Shown here: positions 1 to 6,684 of the stretch, in pieces
Layout: every line of letters starts with the position of its first letter
Position numbering within the stretch: the stretch's first letter is position 1
Source of the DNA: Lachnospiraceae bacterium
Lineage (GTDB): Bacteria; Bacillota_A; Clostridia; Lachnospirales; Lachnospiraceae
Direction: 5' to 3'
Length of the DNA: 7,219 nt
Assembly (NCBI GenBank): GCA_017652545.1
Contig: JAGCAV010000120.1
Location: 1 to 7,219, forward strand
Position numbers and translations under genes: made by a program
The notes under the pieces: model-generated
What the model saw: the letters and a program-made list of their open reading frames with translations, nothing else
What the model was told of the DNA's origin: nothing
Database searches by the model: none

Positions 1-1582
1 CAAGCGAGAACAGCTTATCCTCCGCCCCGAGGATCATGTCCTCGAGTTCCTTCAGTTCCGGTGTGATATACCGCTCCGCGTTGGTCAGGGTCTGCTTTCT
101 GGTGAAGTAGTCCGGCACAAGATCGCGGTATGAATTGGTTACCTCCAGGTAGTAGCCGAAGACCTTGTTATACCGGATCCGGAGATTCTTGATCCCGGTC
201 TTCTCCCGCTCCCTCGTTTCCACATCCGTCAGCCACTGCTTTCCTTCGGTCTTGGCCTTGCGCAGGGTATCCACTTCCTCATTGTACCCGCTTTTGATAA
301 AACCGCCCTCCCTGAGGCCCATGGGCGGATCCTCCTCGATCGCGCGGCCGATCAGGTCACTGATATCCTTCAGTTCGTCCAGTTCATCCCGCAGCTTTAC
401 GATCAGCGGCGCCTGGAAACTGCCGAGAATATATTTGATCGGCGGAACCATCTCAAGCGATGTTTTGAAAGCGCGCATGTCTCTCGGATTCGCGCTCCTG
501 TAGCTGATTCGCGAGATCAGCCTTTCCAGATCATAGACCGGGTTCAGGTATTCCCTGAGTTCTTCCCGCACGATGGCATTGGCCTGCAGTTCTTCGATCG
601 CGTCCTGCCGGCGGATGATCTCATCGGCGTCGATCAGGGGCTGCTCGACAAAGCTGCGGAGCATCCGGGCGCCCATCGCTGTTTTGGTCTTATCCAGGAC
701 CCACAGCAGGGTCCCTCTTTTCTGTTTTTCCCGCAGTGTTTCACAAAGCTCAAGATTTCGCCTGGTAGCCGTATCCAGCACCATATACCTGCCTGAACTG
801 TAAGGCGTAATGCCCGTAAAGTTGGTCAGCTCACTCTTCTGTGTCTCCGTCAGATACAGGAGCAGCGCGCCGGCGGCGATGGTCCCGACCGGATAGTCCT
901 CCAGGCCCAGGCCGCTGAGCGTGGACACATGAAACTGGCTGCGAAGCTTTCCGGTGCAGGTATCATCATCAAAATACCAGTCGTCAAGCTCAAACACCGA
1001 GACAGAAAGTCTCTCCTTCAGCTCATCCAGGTTCAGCGGACTGATCTGAAGAGACCGGTTGCAGATGATCTCCGCCGGGGAATATCTCAGGATCTCATCC
1101 GTGATCTTTCTCTCGGTCTCGGCTTCCGTCACAAGGAACTCGCCGGTGGTGATATCCGCGCAGGAAATCCCGAAGCGGCCGCTGACATAGACCACGGCCA
1201 TCAGATAATTGTTTTTGGTCGCATCCAGTGCCTGGGTATCCAGATTCGTCCCGGGTGTCACGATGCGGATCACTTCGCGCCTGACAAGTCCTTTTGCGAG
1301 CTTCGGGTCCTCCACCTGCTCGCAGATCGCGACCTTGTGCCCGTTGGCGACCAGCCGGTTGATGTAGGTCTCCGCCGCATGGAAAGGAACACCGCACATG
1401 GGTGCCCGTTCTTCCTGCCCGCAGTCCTTCCCGGTCAGGGTCAGCTCCAGCTCCCTGGAGACCATGATGGCATCATCAAAAAACATTTCATAGAAATCCC
1501 CAAGACGATAAAAGAGGATACAGTCTCTGTATTCCTCTTTCGTCTCCAGGTACTTTTTCATCATGGGAGTGTATTCTGCCAC
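1..1582 (-). CDS. mutS: DNA mismatch repair protein MutS, N-terminal ~527 residues (3' end off window)
   Basis: MutS binds mismatches and small insertion/deletion loops in DNA and, in its ATP-bound clamp state, recruits MutL. Read from a GTG at 1582, the protein starts VAEYTPMMKKYLE, which matches the usual MutS N-terminus. The mismatch-probing Phe-x-Glu motif is seen as GDFYEMF (Phe30, Glu32). It is followed by the rest of domain I (PMCGVPFHAAETY), the connector domain, and the core/lever region (REKQKRGTLLWVLDKTKTAMGAR). The window ends in the clamp region just after the conserved TNAERYITPELKELE stretch. The Walker A/B ATPase and the C-terminal helix-turn-helix lie outside. The frame is open throughout, with no frameshift seen. 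The GTG follows the miaB stop by 19 nt with only a weak purine-rich ribosome site (GAAAGAG, 1591-1597), so coupling to miaB translation is plausible. An ATG start at 1564 is possible but would cut conserved residues. miaB-mutS adjacency is common in clostridia, and mutL would be expected next. Confidence 0.97.
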   Translation of the reverse strand, partial: MAEYTPMMKKYLETKEEYRDCILFYRLGDFYEMFFDDAIMVSRELELTLTGKDCGQEERAPMCGVPFHAAETYINRLVANGHKVAICEQVEDPKLAKGLVRREVIRIVTPGTNLDTQALDATKNNYLMAVVYVSGRFGISCADITTGEFLVTEAETERKITDEILRYSPAEIICNRSLQISPLNLDELKERLSVSVFELDDWYFDDDTCTGKLRSQFHVSTLSGLGLEDYPVGTIAAGALLLYLTETQKSELTNFTGITPYSSGRYMVLDTATRRNLELCETLREKQKRGTLLWVLDKTKTAMGARMLRSFVEQPLIDADEIIRRQDAIEELQANAIVREELREYLNPVYDLERLISRISYRSANPRDMRAFKTSLEMVPPIKYILGSFQAPLIVKLRDELDELKDISDLIGRAIEEDPPMGLREGGFIKSGYNEEVDTLRKAKTEGKQWLTDVETREREKTGIKNLRIRYNKVFGYYLEVTNSYRDLVPDYFTRKQTLTNAERYITPELKELEDMILGAEDKLFSL

Positions 1583-1601
1583 AGTCTTTACTCTTTCTTT
1601 T

Positions 1602-3026
1602 TTACTGCCGTCCCAGGTAATAAAACCCCTTGCATGTCTCCAGGTTTACATCCACGATCTTTCCGATCAGAGACGGATCCCCCGGGAAATGGACCACCAG
1701 ATTGTGCGCTTCCCTTCCCGTGACCAGAGACGGATCCTGTGTATTGACATGTTCCACCAGAACAGGAACCGTCCTGCCGGCAAATCGCGCCGAACGTTCC
1801 CGTCCGATCGCCTGCACCCGTTCGAGCAGCCGGTCGAACCTGTCCTTGATGACATCCTCCGGGACCTGATCCGGCATGGAAGCGGCAGGCGTCCCGGTCC
1901 GTTTTGAGTAAATGAACGTGAAGGCGCTGTCATAGCGGACCTGCTCCACCACGTCCATCGTTTCCAGGAAATCCTCTTCCGTCTCACCCGGAAAACCGAC
2001 GATGATATCCGTTGTCAGGGAAAGGTCCGGCACTGACTTTTTCAGCTTTTCACACAGCGCCAGATAGCCTTCCTTCGTATAATGCCGGTTCATCTTTTTC
2101 AGAAGCGGTGTTGACCCGGACTGGAGCGGAAGATGCAGGTGCGGACACACATTCGGTTCGCAGGCCATCACTTCGATCAGGTCATCCGAAAGATCCTTCG
2201 GATGAGATGTCATGAACCGGACGCGCCGGATACCGTCCACCCGCGCCACCTGCCGGAGCAGCTGCGCAAAAGTGATCTTCTCATCAAGTCCTTTCCCATA
2301 GGAATTGACATTCTGTCCCAGCAGCATGACTTCCACAACGCCCTGCTGTGCAAGATCGGAGACCTCCCTGATGATGTCCCTGCTCGTTCTGCTTCTCTCA
2401 CGCCCGCGAACATAGGGGACGATGCAGTATGTACAGAAATTGTTGCAGCCGAACATGATGTTCACGCCTGATTTGAAACTGTACGTCCGCTGCGTGGGCA
2501 GCTCCTCAACGATCCTGTCGGTCCCTTTCCAGATATCGACGATCATGCCGCTCCCGGACAGCGCCTGGTATAAAAGCTCGGCAAACTTGAAAAGATTGTG
2601 CGTCCCGAATACCAGATCCACAAACGTATAGCTTTTGCGGATCTTTTCCACCACATCCGGTTCCTGCATCATACAGCCGCAGAGCGCGATGATCATCTCA
2701 GGATTCTTCTTCTTTTCATGCAGCAGTGTGCCCAGTCTTCCGTATACCTTCAGGTTGGCATTTTCCCTGACCGTACAGGTATTGAACAGGACCAGGTCCG
2801 CTCCCTCCGCTGAATCCGTCAGTTCGTATCCTGCCTGAAGCAGGATGCCCCTCAGTTTTTCCGAATCACGCTCGTTCATCTGGCATCCGAAGGTCGTGAC
2901 GCATGCCCGTAAGGCCTGTCCGCGTTCCTTCGCCCTCGCGCTGATGATTTCGGCGCACCGGTCAATATAGTAGAGCTGTCTTCCGCTCTCTTCCTGTGAA
3001 GTAGCTGTCATTTCCGGATCCTTCAT
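1602..3026 (-). CDS. miaB: tRNA-2-methylthio-N6-dimethylallyladenosine synthase MiaB (radical SAM)
   Basis: MiaB is a radical-SAM methylthiotransferase. It adds a methylthio group to i6A at position 37 of tRNAs reading UNN codons, making ms2i6A. The 474-residue product has all three family domains. The N-terminal UPF0004 domain carries auxiliary Fe-S cluster cysteines at Cys48 (TTFGCQMN), Cys84 (NTCTVRENA) and Cys118 (LCGCMMQ). The radical SAM core has the CxxxCxxC motif (Cys194, Cys198, Cys201 in GCNNFCTYCIVPYVRGRE), followed by LLGQNVNSYG and HLHLPLQSGS. A C-terminal TRAM RNA-binding domain runs from about 410 to 474. About 40 residues precede the first conserved block, as often seen in clostridial MiaB. 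The upstream DUF896 gene overlaps by 4 nt (ATGA at 3026-3023). A second start at Met6 (3011) has a better ribosome site (AAGGA at 3023-3019, 7-nt spacing), so the true N-terminus may be five residues shorter. The end is certain: the conserved tail YYLGRQ precedes TAA. Confidence 0.97.
   Translation of the reverse strand: MKDPEMTATSQEESGRQLYYIDRCAEIISARAKERGQALRACVTTFGCQMNERDSEKLRGILLQAGYELTDSAEGADLVLFNTCTVRENANLKVYGRLGTLLHEKKKNPEMIIALCGCMMQEPDVVEKIRKSYTFVDLVFGTHNLFKFAELLYQALSGSGMIVDIWKGTDRIVEELPTQRTYSFKSGVNIMFGCNNFCTYCIVPYVRGRERSRTSRDIIREVSDLAQQGVVEVMLLGQNVNSYGKGLDEKITFAQLLRQVARVDGIRRVRFMTSHPKDLSDDLIEVMACEPNVCPHLHLPLQSGSTPLLKKMNRHYTKEGYLALCEKLKKSVPDLSLTTDIIVGFPGETEEDFLETMDVVEQVRYDSAFTFIYSKRTGTPAASMPDQVPEDVIKDRFDRLLERVQAIGRERSARFAGRTVPVLVEHVNTQDPSLVTGREAHNLVVHFPGDPSLIGKIVDVNLETCKGFYYLGRQ
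3019..3023 (-). promoter_or_regulatory. Shine-Dalgarno-like AAGGA favouring the internal miaB start (Met6)
   Basis: AAGGA lies inside the first codons of the longer miaB frame, 7 nt before the ATG at 3011. The outer ATG at 3026 overlaps the DUF896 stop and has only AAAAAGAAAACC-type purines upstream, with no good site. Either both starts are used or the inner one is real. The residues involved are in a variable extension, so protein conservation does not decide it. Confidence 0.5.
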
Positions 3027-3256
3027 GATGTGGTTTTCTTTTTCAGATTCTTGTCGTATCTTTCACCGAGGTTAAAGATCGTACCATCCTTGTCGATCAT
3101 ATCAATATTGTCAAGCTGGCCCCGCAGGCTTGCCCTGATATTCGCGATATAATTCGCTCTCAGTTCCTTCTGCTCCTGTATTTCGGCATCGGTGAGGCCT
3201 TCCGCTTTTGATTTGCGGGCCAGTTCATTGATCCTTTCCAGGTTAAGTGGTGCCAT
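3023..3256 (-). CDS. DUF896 (UPF0291, YnzC-like) small protein
   Basis: This 77-residue protein starts MAPLNLERINELARKSKAEG and contains the family signature: an INELARK helix, a short turn, then a QKELRANYIANIR helix, followed by SLRGQLDNIDMID and a basic lysine-rich tail. It matches UPF0291/DUF896, whose B. subtilis member is YnzC, a small helical-hairpin protein of unknown function. The start at 3256 is chosen because AAGGAG (3268-3263) lies 6 nt before it. The frame stays open to another ATG at 3277, but that start has no ribosome site and would put the AAGGAG inside the gene. The stop overlaps the first codon of miaB in an ATGA, so the two are probably translationally coupled. In B. subtilis ynzC sits beside the SOS gene yneA; here it sits with miaB-mutS. 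The role is unknown, and a link to RNA or DNA fidelity is only suggested by neighbours. Confidence 0.9.
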   Translation of the reverse strand: MAPLNLERINELARKSKAEGLTDAEIQEQKELRANYIANIRASLRGQLDNIDMIDKDGTIFNLGERYDKNLKKKTTS

Positions 3257-3262
3257 AGATAT

Positions 3263-3268
3263 CTCCTT
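3263..3268 (-). promoter_or_regulatory. Strong Shine-Dalgarno (AAGGAG) for the DUF896 gene
   Basis: AAGGAG sits 6 nt upstream of the ATG at 3256 and is the best ribosome site in the window. It fixes the DUF896 start and argues against the longer reading from 3277. The surrounding 42-nt gap between the flippase stop and this gene is AT-rich and shows no stem-loop terminator. Confidence 0.85.
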
Positions 3269-3298
3269 ATATAACATGTGAATGGAAACTGTTTTTGC

Positions 3299-4957
3299 CT
3301 ACCGGATCAGGCCCACGCGTCTGAGCAGTTTCAGCAGGCTTTTTCCTTTCGGCAGCATGGCGATCTCATCGGGCGTGATTCCCTTGAACACGATCATCAC
3401 AAACGCGTACAGCAATGCTCCGAAAATGACAGCGATCACGGTCGAAGCCGTCACGCCGACAAACAGATGGCACAGTGAATAAACGCCAAATGTGACAAAC
3501 GCCATGATCGCGGAGGACACAAGCGGGATAAAGAAGGTTTTATAAACCTCCTGCCGGTATCCCAGAGCACGTCTGATCGACAGACCGTTCAGCACACAGA
3601 CCACCAGCGCGAAAAACGTATTTGCGTAGATCACCGCATAGATGTTCAGAGAGAACTCGCGCAGAAGCACAAACAGAACAAGAAGATGTGCCACGAGCGC
3701 GATCGCATTGTTGATCAGCGGCGTCTGCAGCTTGCCCATGCCCTGCAGGATCGCGGTCGTCAGAGTGGACAGTGCGTAGAGAATGATCATGGCAGCGCCG
3801 GCTTTCATGATCCCGATCGAAAGCGGCATACCGCTTTCGGGATGGAACAGCATTGTAATGATCGGTCCTCCGAGCGCTGCCATGCCGAACGCGCAGGGAA
3901 TCGAGAACATCATGGTAAAGCGGATGCCCAGGTCGATCTTGGTCAGTGCTTCCTTCCGGTTCTTTGTGCTGACAGATGCCGTCAGGGAAGGCACGATCGC
4001 CGGGCCGAGTGAGGACGCCAGCGAGAGGACCACATTCATCAGGACCCTGAACTTGCCGGCGTAAATTCCCCAGATGATCGAATACTGGTGCTCCGTATAT
4101 CCCTGTCCTTTCAGCACGGCATTGAAAACGCCCTGGTCCACCACATTGCTGATGTTGTAGATCAGCGTGCTGAAAACAATGGGAAGAATGGTCATGATGA
4201 GCGCATAGTAGATCTGCGCGGAAGGCTCCCGTTTCTGCGTCCTGTCATTCTTCATCATCCTGGCAAAATTGTTGCGGTTGATGACAAAGACAGCCATCAT
4301 GAACAGCAGGGCTACCGTCACCGATCCCACCGTTCCGAACGTTCCGCCGGCAGCGCCCCAGGCCGGAGCCAGCAGGGGATCTCCCCCGTTTTCAGCCAGG
4401 GCTTTGCCGTAGGCGAACATCAGTCCTGCGCACATGACGGAAAGGACTGCGTTCACGATCTGTTCTATCACCTGAGAAACGGCTGTCGGAACCATGGTGC
4501 CGAAGCCCTGGAAGAACCCTCTGAAGGTCCCTGTGATGGCAAAGATCAGGATCGCCGGGGCAATAACCCGCAGCGCGTATTTTGCCATCTCGAAATTCAT
4601 GACATACTTTGTGAACACGCCGGCCAGCGCCCATGTAAGGAAAGCCATGACGCCGCCCGCCAGCACGGCAAAGCGCACCGCGCACCGAAACACCCTGTAG
4701 GCGTTCCTGTATTCACCCTTATGGATCCGTTCCGACATCATCCGTGAGATCGCCAGGGGCAGTGAAAACGAGGAGATCATCAGGATAATGGAATAGATCT
4801 CATTCGCAGTTGAATAATAGCTGTTACCGGAATCACCCAGCGTATTGGTCAGCGGTATGCGGTAGATCAGTCCGATCACTCTTGCGATGATCGACGCGAT
4901 GGCCAGGATCGATCCCTGAACCAGAAAATTGTGGGATGCTTTTTTGCTGCTGCTCAC
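3299..4957 (-). CDS. MOP-superfamily lipid flippase, MurJ(YtgP)/SpoVB-like polysaccharide transporter
   Basis: This is a 552-residue polytopic membrane protein with roughly 14 hydrophobic segments, the size and layout of the MOP/MviN-SpoVB flippases. Members move lipid-linked wall or polysaccharide precursors (lipid II for MurJ) outward across the cytoplasmic membrane. Family marks are a basic N-terminus leading into IIARVIGLIYRIPL (23-36), then SLPLAISRMMSE in the second segment. The family-typical RGFFQG (146-151) is followed by PTAVSQVIEQIV (157-168). The protein ends in a basic cytoplasmic tail (KSLLKLLRRVGLIR). The motifs resemble B. subtilis YtgP (a functional MurJ) at least as well as SpoVB, so lipid II export is the best guess, but paralogues with other substrates exist in clostridia and I give no symbol. 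Translation begins at GTG 4957, because a TAA lies two codons upstream. AGGG (4966-4969) is a weak ribosome site 8 nt away. Gaps are 58 nt after ybeY and 42 nt before the DUF896 gene. Confidence 0.92.
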   Translation of the reverse strand: MSSSKKASHNFLVQGSILAIASIIARVIGLIYRIPLTNTLGDSGNSYYSTANEIYSIILMISSFSLPLAISRMMSERIHKGEYRNAYRVFRCAVRFAVLAGGVMAFLTWALAGVFTKYVMNFEMAKYALRVIAPAILIFAITGTFRGFFQGFGTMVPTAVSQVIEQIVNAVLSVMCAGLMFAYGKALAENGGDPLLAPAWGAAGGTFGTVGSVTVALLFMMAVFVINRNNFARMMKNDRTQKREPSAQIYYALIMTILPIVFSTLIYNISNVVDQGVFNAVLKGQGYTEHQYSIIWGIYAGKFRVLMNVVLSLASSLGPAIVPSLTASVSTKNRKEALTKIDLGIRFTMMFSIPCAFGMAALGGPIITMLFHPESGMPLSIGIMKAGAAMIILYALSTLTTAILQGMGKLQTPLINNAIALVAHLLVLFVLLREFSLNIYAVIYANTFFALVVCVLNGLSIRRALGYRQEVYKTFFIPLVSSAIMAFVTFGVYSLCHLFVGVTASTVIAVIFGALLYAFVMIVFKGITPDEIAMLPKGKSLLKLLRRVGLIR

Positions 4958-5015
4958 TTTTTATACCCTGCATTCTTTGTATTTTTCCAGCACCGACGTC
5001 AGACTGCTTCCGGCG

Positions 5016-5576
5016 TCAGCCATCATCTCTTGCGATCTTCAGCGTCTGAAGAATCTTTTCCTGGAGGCCTTCCATCTGTTTTCTCTCCCCCTCAGTCATG
5101 TGATCATAACCTGTCAGATGAAGCATGCTGTGGACAAGGAGAAATGCGTATTCCCGCAGGAGGCTGTGTCCGTACTCCTGTGCCTGGGAGTAAACGCGGC
5201 TGATATTGATGACGATATCTCCCAGCAGCAGTTCTCCGGTGTCCGGATCAAAACAGTCATCCGGATCGTTGAGCAGGTCGGCCGGGAGTTCCTCATCGCC
5301 CTCCTCTGCCTCCACATATTCCAGGAGCTGTGTGAAATCCCCGGGAATCTCGAATTCAAGGGACGGGAAGGAAAGAACATCCGTCACCGAGTCGATCCCC
5401 CGATACTGCCGGTTGAGCTCCCTGATGTTTTCGTCATCCGTGATCGTCAGGTTGACCTGCGCCTCGAAGGGGCATCCGACCTCCTCCAGAGCGGCTTCAC
5501 AGACATGCATGGCTGTTGCCTCCATGTCGATTCCTTCGATGGTCCTGTCTGTCTCATTCTCATAGATCAGTGTCAC
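5016..5576 (-). CDS. ybeY: Endoribonuclease YbeY (rRNA maturation factor)
   Basis: YbeY is a zinc-dependent single-strand endoribonuclease needed for 16S rRNA 3'-end maturation and ribosome quality control. The 186-residue product has the family blocks in order: VNLTITDDENIRELNRQYRG, DSVTDVLSFP (near 62-71), ELLLGDIVI (about 115-123), then the metal-binding HSMLHLTGYDH with His149, His153 and His159. The first motif position is HS where many homologues have HG; the three His ligands are kept. Between LSFP and LLGD there is a strongly acidic insert (about 44 residues, 17 Asp/Glu, no Lys/Arg), absent from short YbeY such as that of E. coli, which explains the length above the usual 150-165. The start is taken as GTG 5576, 1 nt after the phoH stop, with AAGAGG (5590-5585) 8 nt upstream. 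The frame remains open to an ATG at 5693 inside phoH, but the added residues do not look like YbeY and that ATG lacks a ribosome site. Confidence 0.95.
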   Translation of the reverse strand: MTLIYENETDRTIEGIDMEATAMHVCEAALEEVGCPFEAQVNLTITDDENIRELNRQYRGIDSVTDVLSFPSLEFEIPGDFTQLLEYVEAEEGDEELPADLLNDPDDCFDPDTGELLLGDIVINISRVYSQAQEYGHSLLREYAFLLVHSMLHLTGYDHMTEGERKQMEGLQEKILQTLKIARDDG

Positions 5577-5577
5577 G

Positions 5578-6612
5578 TCAGTTTCCTCTTCTGCTTTCTC
5601 TTCTGTTCTCTGTTCTGCTTCCTTTCCCGAAAGCGGCCGCGCGCCGTTCTTCCCTGTTGGGCCGGTGTGCGTTCTCGTAGGTTTCATAGGCACGTACGAT
5701 CTTCTGTACCAGCGGGTGACGCACCACGTCGAGCGCGGTCAGCTCACAGAAAGCGATGTCATCCACGCCGCGCAGGACCTTGACGGCTTCATCCAGGCCT
5801 GACAGGGTATCCGGCGGAAGATCCTTCTGCGTCATATCGCCGGTCACGATCACCTTGGATCCGAACCCGATCCTGGTCAGGAACATTTTCATCTGGGCCG
5901 GTGTGGTATTCTGTGCCTCATCCAGGATGATGAAGGCGTTGTCCAGCGTCCGCCCTCTCATATAAGCCAGCGGCGCCACTTCGATCAGACCCTTTTCCAT
6001 ATTGCTCTGGCAGCTGTCCGGTCCCATGAGCTGATACAGGGCGTCATACAGGGGCCGCAGGTACGGATCCACCTTGCTCTGCAGGTCTCCGGGAAGAAAG
6101 CCGAGCTTTTCGCCTGCTTCAATCGCCGGCCGGGTCATGATGATTCTTCCGACATCCTCATTTTTAAACGCCGTGACCGCCATGGCCATGGCAAGATACG
6201 TCTTGCCTGTTCCCGCCGGTCCGATCCCGAAGGTGATCATCTTATCCCTGATGGAATCGACATAGGTCTTTTGTCCGGCAGTCTTTGGCTTCACCACCCT
6301 TCCGTTGACGGTATGGCAGATCACCTCGTCATCCAGCACGGCAAGATCCGGTTTTCTGTGTTCCAGTACGGCGGAAAGCGCATAGTCAACGTTCTGCTCC
6401 GTGATCACGTTTCCGCGCCTGGAAAGCGTTTCCAGCTCGTCGAATACTTCCCTGGCCAGTGCCGTTCCCTGTTCGCTTCCGGAAAGGCGCAGCGAACCGT
6501 CCCGGCTTACCACCGAGACGTCCAGTGTCCTTTCAATTTTCTTCAGATATGCATCAAACTGGCCGAAGATGTTTCTTTCATGTTCGGCAGGTATGTTCAA
6601 GATTACTTCCAT
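5578..6612 (-). CDS. phoH: PhoH-family ATPase (PhoH/YlaK-type P-loop protein)
   Basis: This 344-residue cytoplasmic P-loop ATPase belongs to the PhoH family, predicted to act on RNA and typically encoded directly before ybeY. The N-terminal ~110 residues include FGQFDAYLKKIERTLDVSVV, a KH-like nucleic-acid-binding region, then VVKPKTAGQKTYVDSI. The ATPase core follows: Walker A GPAGTGKT (131-138), MTRPAIEAGEKLGFLPGD (159-176), Walker B FIILDEAQ (227-234), then KMFLTRIGFGSKVIVTGD and the C-terminal DVVRHPLVQKIVRAYE. The last ~25 residues are a variable arginine-rich tail. The DNA encoding the tail is purine-rich and also supplies the ybeY ribosome site. The stop TGA is 1 nt from the ybeY GTG, so the pair is very likely coupled. 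The ATG at 6612 has no clear Shine-Dalgarno sequence; a tandem 12-bp repeat lies immediately upstream. The exact biochemical substrate of bacterial PhoH is not settled. Confidence 0.95.
   Translation of the reverse strand: MEVILNIPAEHERNIFGQFDAYLKKIERTLDVSVVSRDGSLRLSGSEQGTALAREVFDELETLSRRGNVITEQNVDYALSAVLEHRKPDLAVLDDEVICHTVNGRVVKPKTAGQKTYVDSIRDKMITFGIGPAGTGKTYLAMAMAVTAFKNEDVGRIIMTRPAIEAGEKLGFLPGDLQSKVDPYLRPLYDALYQLMGPDSCQSNMEKGLIEVAPLAYMRGRTLDNAFIILDEAQNTTPAQMKMFLTRIGFGSKVIVTGDMTQKDLPPDTLSGLDEAVKVLRGVDDIAFCELTALDVVRHPLVQKIVRAYETYENAHRPNREERRAAAFGKGSRTENRRESRRGN
5585..5590 (-). promoter_or_regulatory. Ribosome site for ybeY embedded in the phoH 3' end
   Basis: AAGAGG, 8 nt before the GTG at 5576, lies in the last codons of phoH. 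It supports the short YbeY start and explains the 1-nt junction as translational coupling. It is not a perfect AGGAGG. Confidence 0.55.
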
Positions 6613-6684
6613 ATATATAACTGCTCGTATAACTGCTCGTAAAATAGTCGCTCTTGTCTGACTGGGTTTCCTTTTCCGGCGCGT
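6613..6684 (-). other. plsY-phoH intergenic leader
   Basis: This 72-nt gap lies between the plsY stop and the phoH ATG. The plsY-proximal part holds a purine run (GGAAAAGGAAA, about 6668-6678) that resembles a ribosome site, but no start codon follows at usable distance and it is about 55 nt from phoH. The phoH-proximal part is AT-rich with a tandem repeat containing TTATAC and TTATAT, loosely -10-like, but no matching -35 at 16-18 nt gives a credible promoter. No terminator hairpin is visible. The phoH frame is open back to the plsY stop codon, with no ATG, GTG or TTG in it. Confidence 0.6.
6617..6640 (-). repeat. Exact tandem 12-bp repeat (2 copies) in the phoH leader
   Basis: On the coding strand ACGAGCAGTTAT occurs twice back to back (6640-6629 and 6628-6617), ending 4 nt before the phoH ATG. 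An exact adjacent duplication of 12 bp is not expected by chance in 7 kb. It sits where the ribosome site should be, and each unit contributes a TTATAY element. It is probably a slippage duplication; whether it affects expression is unknown. Confidence 0.9.

Noticed and set aside
929..1723. Long plus-strand open frame (264 codons) opposite mutS/miaB
   Set aside because: It is antisense to two clear genes, its translation resembles no family, and it spans the mutS-miaB junction. It looks like an effect of GC-biased third positions on the coding strand.
1668..1737. 13-bp direct repeat CAGAGACGGATCC at 1668-1680 and 1725-1737
   Set aside because: Both copies are in frame in the MiaB TRAM domain and encode similar DPSL turns. 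A 13-mer repeat somewhere in 7 kb is not rare, so it carries little meaning.
3257..3298. Possible promoter upstream of the DUF896 gene (TTTCCA and TATAAG-like words)
   Set aside because: The two words are too close together for a sigma-A promoter, and the TATAAG overlaps the ribosome site.
4088..4747. Plus-strand open frame (219 codons) opposite the flippase gene
   Set aside because: The translation is rich in His, Arg, Gln and Asp with no recognisable domain, and lies wholly opposite a well-supported membrane protein gene.
4958..5015. Possible terminator or promoter between ybeY and the flippase gene
   Set aside because: There is a GACGTC palindrome and some GC-rich sequence, but no stable stem followed by a T-run on the coding strand and no paired -35/-10 boxes.
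4929..5783. Plus-strand open frame (284 codons) opposite ybeY and the phoH 3' end
   Set aside because: It crosses the intergenic gap and two solid minus-strand genes, has no family resemblance and no ribosome site that I can see; it is an antisense shadow.
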